A DNA stretch of 52,166 nucleotides from contig RDZG01000014.1 in the NCBI GenBank assembly GCA_004293915.1, forward strand, positions 1 through 52,166, in the 5' to 3' direction. The first letter of the stretch is position 1. Each line of letters opens with the position of its first letter. Made by a program: the position numbers and the translations under genes. The stretch comes from Bacteroidota bacterium (GTDB lineage Bacteria; Bacteroidota; Bacteroidia; Cytophagales; UBA9547). Shown here piece by piece: positions 47,301-52,166 of the stretch. Under the pieces are notes generated by a model. That model was not told the DNA's origin. It made no database searches and saw only the letters and a list, made by a program, of their open reading frames with translations.

Positions 47301-50300
47301 AATAATTCCCATTCTATATTTTCCTTCTTCCAAAATACAATTAAAACCACTGTATTTTCTTCCCGTTTTATGAACTGATTGCGTTTTTAAATTTTGTAAA
47401 TAAATATTCCTTAGTAATTTGGATTTATGCTTTGTATGTGATAGTAGTACTCCTTTATCAATAGTGTAGGAATTATAAAACTCGTTTGGTTGGTCATAAT
47501 AATAGTTTATGTATTGATTTGTATTATTATAATTGAGAATTTTATTGGTAATATCTTTAGCATCATAAGCCAATATGCCAAAGTTAAGGCTATTGATACT
47601 TGGAGCATTTACAAATTCTTCTGATTTATAAAATTGAGATTTATCGCACCGAACTTTTACCCTGTTTTTGTTTATTTCACTAATAGCATTTGGTTCTATT
47701 TCTAAAATATTTGAGTATCTAGGATAAATGCTTTGAAATGTAATGGTATCAAATAAATCAAATGGACCAATTGGATATAAATGCCGTGAATAGGTTTTTT
47801 CGATTGGAAAGTATCTGTTTTTTTGCTTTACATAAGAGAAACCTTGATTTTCATTATTTAAGTTGATTATTCTTCTATTTATTTCGTAAAGTTCATTTGG
47901 AGTAAAAAAGCCTGGAAAAGTATAGATTTGAAAATATTCAGGATATTTAGCTCGGTTTATTTCTGCAAATTCATAATCAAAACTGATGATATTTTTAAAT
48001 CCTTTGCGAATAGGAATATTTCTTAAAACAATATTGCGTGTATTGGTACGAACTTCAATTCTATGTTTTCCAGAATCGATTGGAAAAGAATATGGCAAGT
48101 TTTTAGAAGCAAATCCATAGTAAATAGGCTTAAAATCAACATCAATTTCCTGAATGGCTTCAATCCCATTATTAGAAAATGCAAAAGGGGCAAATTCTGT
48201 TTTTGTACTATCAATTTTTATGTATTCTTGATTTAGTCTTTGATATGGAAACAAAACTCTATAGTAAGGATAATTAGAAAGCTTAGAAATAGTATCGAAT
48301 ACGGGAAAGTGATGTCTGAGATAAAAAGTAGGTTTATATGCTTGAATATAATGGTTAGAATAATTAACCCTTGGTTTTTTCACAAACAAAGGAATCACTG
48401 GGTTTTTGCTCGAAGGATAGTAACTATAAGTCTCAAATTTGGATGTAATCCCATAACTGAGCAAATCTAGGTTTGAAATAGGTTTGAAATTTTCGTCTTG
48501 TGCTTTTATTTTTACTTCAATTTCCTGCCCAGGAAAAGCGTGGCTAGGATGCGAAACAGCAAGATTAAGACGCTTTCTTTCATCGGGCAATACAAAAAGG
48601 GTATTCTTTTTTGTGCTAAATGCATTATTCACCATATAACTTATGACATATCCTTTTTTCTTGTAGGGTAAATACATGTTCAATGAATCGGCAAAACCAG
48701 ATTTCACTACCTTATTGTTTCGTGAAATCACATATGAAAACTTGTTTTTAGTTTTTCCTAAAGTATAAACATGAATAGGTTTTTTAAGATTAAAAGTGCT
48801 GATAATTTGAGGTTCAAACACTTCTTTAGGCACTGTAAAAGAGGCATCGGCTACCGAATCGGCACTGATGATATAGCTATCGTAAAAACCCTGAATGGCA
48901 ATTTTGGCAGGAAGCAAAATGCTGTCTTTTTTGAGAATTTTATCGTTTTTGAGGGCTTTTACAAATGCTTTTTTGGGCTTCGATTGATGATTGTGTTCGT
49001 AGATGATAGACAAAGTATCGAATTTTGAACTTAGCGATAGGGTTCTTTCATCATAGATAAATTGAAAATATTTTGTTTGTTCTCGCATTTCATATTCAGC
49101 ATTGTAGCCTCGAATAAGAACACTATAATTCATACTCATTTTTTTGAAAATAGAATCTGGAATGGAAATTTCGGTTTCTCCAACAGGGTCAATGTTTTTT
49201 TCAAAGACAAGTAGCGTATCGTTGAGTATGGCTTGTTTGCAATACATTTTATTGATTTCTCCTGAAAGTACCACTATTTTAAGTTTTCCATCGAGTATGT
49301 TAAGGTCGTTTTCATTGGTGAGTTTTACAAAAAGTGAATTACTTGAATTTCTGTAGTGTTTGCTTTCGGGAGCTTTTATATTTAGATTTAATGGATTCAA
49401 TTGATAGTTCTCGTAACCTACAGAAGTGTTAATTTGAAAATCTCTGTAAGTATATTTTTTCAAATTAATACTTAAGTTAAGAATTTTATCAAGCTTTAAA
49501 TTTAAAGAATCATGTAAATGAATTTCTGCTGTATATACTCCAGAAGAATTATACTTTAAATCAAAATATTTACTAGCAGCAGCATCCCTATCTTGAAACA
49601 ACTGTATTTTAAATGGTTTTTTAAAAGGATTATTTTTTTTAAAAATTACTGCTTTTAGCTTTATCGTATCGTTTGGTTTATAAATGGGTTTGTTAGTATA
49701 TATTTCTCCAACAAATTTGTTTTTATAAGGTCCATAGTTTTTATTAAAAATATAATTGTGAGGATTTCTAAAAAAATGAGTTGTATTCCAAACTAATCTA
49801 TTTTGTTTGCCTGTAATTGCCCATTTTGTAAAGCTATAAGGCATCATAGCAAGATATCTGAGAGGTTTGAATACATATTTTATAGGCGATTTATAAATAA
49901 TTTTCTTTCCGATTTGTCTTTTTTTGAGTGGAGAAACAGTTTCTCCATTAGCAATTTTTACATAATGATTTAAGCCACGGTAAACTACTTTCAGCATTTT
50001 ATCATTAAAATATCGCTTATAAACAAATGTTTGGGTGGCATTATCGAATTTGAGTTTTTTGTTTTTCAAAAATGCCTCTGCTTGTGAAATGGAATTCCCA
50101 TTGCTATCTAAAATGGCGACTCTAAAATCGGCATCGTTTTTCAATATTTGAATTTTGCAAGCAGGAATTTCTACAAAGTCGTAGCTAAAATCTACCCCAT
50201 CGAGTTTTGCAAAAATATAATGCCCAAATGGAAGATTTTTGTCTAATTTTCTATCAGTAGAACTACTATCTATTAGGGTATGAAAGTATTCGCCAGTGAG

Positions 50301-50456
50301 GGAATAAACACCTTTTATGTAAATTTTTTCAGCCTCTTTTTCGGTCAGTTTGAATATATAACTGATGTTTTTTTTCGATTGAGTAATAGGGTCGAATTGA
50401 GCATTTGTAATGTAAAAAATGCATAGGAAAAGAGATAATATATGTTTTAGTTTCAT
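44397..50456 (-). CDS. Alpha-2-macroglobulin family protein with SusC-like plug insertion (A2M-2)
   Basis: A 2019-residue secreted or periplasmic protein with a type I signal peptide (MKLKHILSLFLCIFYITNAQ). An MG2-like domain lies near residue 250 (YTNKPIYKPNDTIKLKAVIF). At about 1136-1225 is a carboxypeptidase-regulatory-like domain (GYIEGQVLC, GATIVVDGT, DGKFILNKV) followed at 1224-1349 by a TonB-receptor plug of SusC/RagA type: LQEVVAVGYG, then GVQVTQTSGAPGAASSVNIR, QPLYVVDG, VESMEVLKDDAAIAIYGSKG and ANGVVFIKTKNG. No beta-barrel follows; instead the A2M central domain resumes near 1390 (FWKPTLRTNTKGEATFKVKL). A thioester-type CNEQ occurs at 1593-1596. The plug module sits exactly where a bait region is expected. 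It is convergent with mgtE and downstream of pyrB. Confidence 0.92.
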   Translation of the reverse strand: MKLKHILSLFLCIFYITNAQFDPITQSKKNISYIFKLTEKEAEKIYIKGVYSLTGEYFHTLIDSSSTDRKLDKNLPFGHYIFAKLDGVDFSYDFVEIPACKIQILKNDADFRVAILDSNGNSISQAEAFLKNKKLKFDNATQTFVYKRYFNDKMLKVVYRGLNHYVKIANGETVSPLKKRQIGKKIIYKSPIKYVFKPLRYLAMMPYSFTKWAITGKQNRLVWNTTHFFRNPHNYIFNKNYGPYKNKFVGEIYTNKPIYKPNDTIKLKAVIFKKNNPFKKPFKIQLFQDRDAAASKYFDLKYNSSGVYTAEIHLHDSLNLKLDKILNLSINLKKYTYRDFQINTSVGYENYQLNPLNLNIKAPESKHYRNSSNSLFVKLTNENDLNILDGKLKIVVLSGEINKMYCKQAILNDTLLVFEKNIDPVGETEISIPDSIFKKMSMNYSVLIRGYNAEYEMREQTKYFQFIYDERTLSLSSKFDTLSIIYEHNHQSKPKKAFVKALKNDKILKKDSILLPAKIAIQGFYDSYIISADSVADASFTVPKEVFEPQIISTFNLKKPIHVYTLGKTKNKFSYVISRNNKVVKSGFADSLNMYLPYKKKGYVISYMVNNAFSTKKNTLFVLPDERKRLNLAVSHPSHAFPGQEIEVKIKAQDENFKPISNLDLLSYGITSKFETYSYYPSSKNPVIPLFVKKPRVNYSNHYIQAYKPTFYLRHHFPVFDTISKLSNYPYYRVLFPYQRLNQEYIKIDSTKTEFAPFAFSNNGIEAIQEIDVDFKPIYYGFASKNLPYSFPIDSGKHRIEVRTNTRNIVLRNIPIRKGFKNIISFDYEFAEINRAKYPEYFQIYTFPGFFTPNELYEINRRIINLNNENQGFSYVKQKNRYFPIEKTYSRHLYPIGPFDLFDTITFQSIYPRYSNILEIEPNAISEINKNRVKVRCDKSQFYKSEEFVNAPSINSLNFGILAYDAKDITNKILNYNNTNQYINYYYDQPNEFYNSYTIDKGVLLSHTKHKSKLLRNIYLQNLKTQSVHKTGRKYSGFNCILEEGKYRMGIILNETYSIIFKDTIKILKNKKTYFDIDNCNVDTLFTTDFVEIFDKNWNQKHIDDFSSFVNKKSIQSLNFNKKEQSNRDWKNVQHGYIEGQVLCAEDDKSFGISKGDPMIGATIVVDGTINGTTADIDGKFILNKVIKGDKIIISFNGFKSLEFIYDGNTEFLTIFLKPDHIELQEVVAVGYGESKGSRFHTPINSRDMSRTINQDMSKALQGTAAGVQVTQTSGAPGAASSVNIRGVGSINGNQPLYVVDGEILDLTDIQNFNPADVESMEVLKDDAAIAIYGSKGANGVVFIKTKNGMASGFKKMGKKGIKSGDAAFEFTDEIMNNSWNFGGLRTNFRDDAFWKPTLRTNTKGEATFKVKLPDDITKWNLFTVGYKNPKLIEVIKSNIHAAKPLSASLPLTEFLTVGDSAMFIGKTQNYFKDSLNINTQLYINDSLKLNNKKLLKTFLKDSIVFSPTIVDSIKIKYTLTTDKGYIDGEERKIPTFPQGLEQNIVQFYTLNNDTIFDLKTTIGQKITIRAEANKLDFAVQQIEGVWGYRYLCNEQLASKLKTLLAKKQILEFKNQKFEEDKNVKWVIKKLIENQNSYKMWSWWNNSTQTSYWISNHVLEALHKAATMGYKVDLNTTGLLDQAATQWYANNAEDRLSFLNILSDLKIPFDYQTNIKKLESTSTPGLDFRFGLIRLKQKQNLPFSLDTVKKTMQTTHLGNVYWKSKYEYWYGYANEIKTTLLAYQILKSDTAKKSKETLFKISNYILEFYQNRPYINTLEAANIIETLLPQWLGEKNSVQPKLFIKNISKDTITDFAFEKQIYRADSSYKVTKKGKLPVYLSVVNKKWNANPVPKSSEFEIKSYYISKKNIVTEFKQCEEIIQHIELKVLKKSTYVMLEVPIPAGCSFVKNESNYNELHREYYKEKAAIFFDKLDAGTYTIKVKLMPRYKGVYVVNPVQVCLMYLPEKQANTAIKSIVIK
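46410..47051 (-). other. Carboxypeptidase-regulatory plus SusC-type plug module inside A2M-2
   Basis: Encodes residues about 1136-1349 of A2M-2. It carries the conserved order of a SusC/RagA N-terminus, from regulatory domain through the VAVGYG linker to the plug, but stops where the 22-strand barrel would begin. In SusC proteins these parts gate a TonB-dependent channel; here they are embedded in an A2M. Orphan plug domains without barrels are known in other Bacteroidetes proteins such as M56-type sensor peptidases. Confidence 0.9.
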
Positions 50457-50555
50457 TTTAAATTTGTATTTCGTACCATGATTTATCTAATACTGTAGCT
50501 AAATTATCATACAAAAACATTTAAAGTATTTTTATAAAAATATTAAACCAATTTT

Positions 50556-51437
50556 CTAATTCGACTTATTACCAGCCAATAAAAACATAATTGCCATTCG
50601 GACAGCAACGCCATTTTCTACTTGTTCGAGAATCACAGAATGTTCAGAGTCTGCTACATCGCTTGTAATTTCGACACCACGATTAATCGGACCTGGATGC
50701 ATAATCACAATTTTTTTGTCTAATTTTTGTAATAATTCTGCATTTATTCCAAAATAAGTTGAGTATTCTCTTAGAGATGGGAAATATTTTAATTGCTGTC
50801 TTTCGAGTTGTATGCGAAGCACATTTGCCACATCGCACCATTGCAGTGCTTTCAAAACATCATGTTCTACTTTTACCCCAAGCGAATCTATGTATTTGGG
50901 AATGAGCGTGCTAGGTCCACAAACCATCACTTCGGCTCCCATTTTTTTGAGTAAAAAAAAATTTGAAAGTGCCACTCTCGAATGCAAAATATCGCCAAAA
51001 ATACAAATCTTTTTACCTTTTAATGTACCCAATTTTTCACGAATCGTAAAAGCATCGAGCAAGGCTTGTGTAGGATGTTCGTGGGTACCATCACCAGCGT
51101 TTATTACAATACAATTGGTGTTTTTTGCTACAAAATGTGGCGCACCTACACTAGCATGACGCATCACAATCATATCTACTTTCATTGCCAAAATGTTATT
51201 TACAGTGTCCATCAACGTTTCGCCTTTTTTGACAGAACTATTGGCAGCTGCAAAGTTAATGGTGTCTGCCGAAAGGCGTTTTTGAGCCAATTCAAACGAA
51301 AGTCGGGTGCGAGTTGAGTTTTCAAAAAACACATTCAAAACCTCCTTAAAACTTGTTGCTGTATCTAAAATGAGCGAAATATCAGCTTCTGTTAAGTCTT
51401 TGATGCCTAATAAATGTTTTGTTGATAATTGCGACAC
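50556..51437 (-). CDS. pyrB: Aspartate carbamoyltransferase catalytic chain, apparent internal deletion
   Basis: A 293-residue ATCase catalytic chain that makes carbamoyl-aspartate in pyrimidine synthesis. The carbamoyl-phosphate loop NSTRTR (40-45), GETLMDTVNN, MRHASVGAP, DGTHEHPTQALLD, FGDILHSRVA and HPGPINRG are all present. The start is GTG at 51437, giving MSQLSTKHLLGI. After SFKEVLN (residue 35) the family normally has about sixteen residues (the RPIKKVP.L.GK..VN segment) before LFFENSTRTR, but here VFFENSTRTR follows at once. The loss is in frame near 51332/51333. It would remove the first beta-strand of the carbamoyl-phosphate domain, so activity is doubtful unless the sequence is wrong. 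Expected total length would be about 308. Confidence 0.92.
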   Translation of the reverse strand: MSQLSTKHLLGIKDLTEADISLILDTATSFKEVLNVFFENSTRTRLSFELAQKRLSADTINFAAANSSVKKGETLMDTVNNILAMKVDMIVMRHASVGAPHFVAKNTNCIVINAGDGTHEHPTQALLDAFTIREKLGTLKGKKICIFGDILHSRVALSNFFLLKKMGAEVMVCGPSTLIPKYIDSLGVKVEHDVLKALQWCDVANVLRIQLERQQLKYFPSLREYSTYFGINAELLQKLDKKIVIMHPGPINRGVEITSDVADSEHSVILEQVENGVAVRMAIMFLLAGNKSN

Positions 51438-51438
51438 G

Positions 51439-52041
51439 TTATAATTGTTGGTTATTAATTACTTTTTTAAACTCTTCAATTGTATAAGTTATTACTACTG
51501 GGAAATCAATTTCTTTTAAAATATTAAAATGTTTATCATTAGAAATAATGCAATAAGCTCTAGCAGCAATAGTACAATCAACGAATTTATTATCATTAAA
51601 ATCATTGGTAGAAGATTGAAATTATAATAAACTTCAAATTTTTCTACATAAACATTATTTGCTATTTCTAAAGTAGTTTTTTTGTTCTATTTTTTCTTGA
51701 TTTTCAGTAAGTATTTCATTTGAAATACATAAAATTAATTCTCTACATAATATTTTATCAAAAAGCCATCTAAAAGCAGAAATTTTTTCAATGCTAGAAA
51801 TTAAAACTTTTTTATCTACAACAATTTTAATTTTATCTATGCTCATTTGATCAATCTTCAAGATTTTTTCTGTCAAATTGTTTTCTGCAACAAAGCTATC
51901 CATTTTTGAAGTTAATTGACTTGCAAAATAGTTTGACATTAAATTTTTAACATCAAATAGCATATTATCTGAAATATTATTGGCATACAATTTTAATAAT
52001 TCTAATTGTATGTTACTAAATTTTTTATGTACAGTATCCAT
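51439..52041 (-). pseudogene. Decayed antitoxin fused to a frameshifted PIN-domain toxin
   Basis: An open frame from the ATG at 52041 begins as a Bacteroidetes antitoxin (FSNIQLELLKLYANNISDNM, YFASQLTSKMDSFVAE), then runs without a stop into the start of a PIN-domain RNase toxin (KIKIVVDKKVLISSI, FRWLFDKIL, LILCISNEIL) and ends at 51655. Further PIN sequence continues in two other frames: TTLEIANNVYVEKFEVYYNF, then NDFNDNKFVDCTIAARAYCI, DKHFNILKEIDFPVVITYTI and EEFKKVINNQQL, ending at 51439 one base before pyrB. The normal VVDTNVLIS motif reads VVDKKVLIS. At least two frameshifts (near 51670 and 51610) plus the fusion indicate an inactive, decaying toxin-antitoxin locus. Confidence 0.75.
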
Positions 52042-52070
52042 AACTATTGATTTGTTTTAAGGATATAAGG

Positions 52071-52166
52071 CTATGTTCTTATATTAACAACATTTAATTT
52101 ATAGTTTTTAAATAATTGATAAGCCCCATAATCTAATAATCCAGTTATTACCCATTCTAACAATAC
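52071..52166 (-). CDS. Partial gene, C-terminal fragment (unknown)
   Basis: An open frame enters from the right edge of the window and ends at TAG (52071-52073) with a tail reading WVITGLLDYGAYQLFKNYKL and VVNIRT. Only 31 residues are visible, and no family is recognised. It lies 29 bases upstream of the decayed antitoxin on the same strand, so it may belong to the same operon. It could be chance coding. Confidence 0.35.
   Translation of the reverse strand, partial: VLLEWVITGLLDYGAYQLFKNYKLNVVNIRT

Noticed and set aside
44397-50456. Reading A2M-2 as a TonB-dependent receptor
   Set aside because: The plug module is real, but no 22-strand barrel follows it, and MG and A2M domains flank it on both sides.
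50556-51437. That the short pyrB segment reflects a wrong start codon or an ornithine carbamoyltransferase
   Set aside because: The missing piece is internal, with correct sequence on both sides, and the motifs GETLMDT, DGTHEHPTQ and HPGPINRG identify ATCase.

Overview
The window is AT-rich chromosomal DNA (by eye about one third G+C) from a member of the Bacteroidota. The evidence is the type IX secretion pair porU-porV, a Bacteroidetes histone H1-like protein, a serine palmitoyltransferase-type sphingolipid enzyme, SusC-type plug sequences, promoters of the TTG-N19-TAnnTTTG type, and very few Shine-Dalgarno sites. No rRNA, tRNA, CRISPR array, transposase or phage gene was recognised.

Layout. 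1-1378: a MazF/PemK toxin-antitoxin pair in poorly filled DNA, then a VWA-domain protein. 2479-4980 (minus): a tightly overlapping set lspA - outer-membrane barrel - S41 protease lipoprotein. 5124-10808 (minus): rplA-rplJ-rplL-rpoB, without rplK upstream or rpoC downstream. 10963-14268 (minus): msrA, hisD and a frameshifted kynureninase. 14576-16172 (plus): lolD-pssA-purS, translationally coupled. 16290-20888: porU-porV. 21131-27655: an M16-family protein behind a heptanucleotide tandem repeat, a TerB-like protein, an M3 oligoendopeptidase, a metallophosphoesterase and argH. 27808-35586: an orphaned RelE-type toxin, a lipoprotein flanked by perfect 69-bp repeats that carry a promoter, and a 2076-residue alpha-2-macroglobulin (A2M). 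35695-44272: GH125 mannosidase, a broken M20 peptidase, the sphingolipid synthase, histone H1, trmN6, dapA, an alpha/beta hydrolase and mgtE. 44397-52166 (minus): a second giant A2M with a SusC-like plug inserted in its middle, pyrB, a decayed antitoxin/PIN toxin locus and the tail of another gene.

Two themes stand out. First, the two A2M proteins: one has a complete carboxypeptidase-regulatory domain plus TonB/SusC plug module placed just before the central A2M domain, and the other has only a 13-residue plug footprint at the equivalent place. Second, small lesions in otherwise well-conserved genes: pyrB and GH125 appear to lack short in-frame segments, kynU and the M20 peptidase lack short segments and change frame, the S41 protease has a one-base frameshift, and two of three toxin-antitoxin loci are broken. 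Either this genome is accumulating microdeletions or the sequence has systematic deletion errors; reads would decide.

Most of the rest is housekeeping: transcription and translation, lipoprotein maturation and sorting, phospholipid, sphingolipid, purine, pyrimidine, histidine, arginine and lysine synthesis, Mg2+ uptake, and protein secretion.
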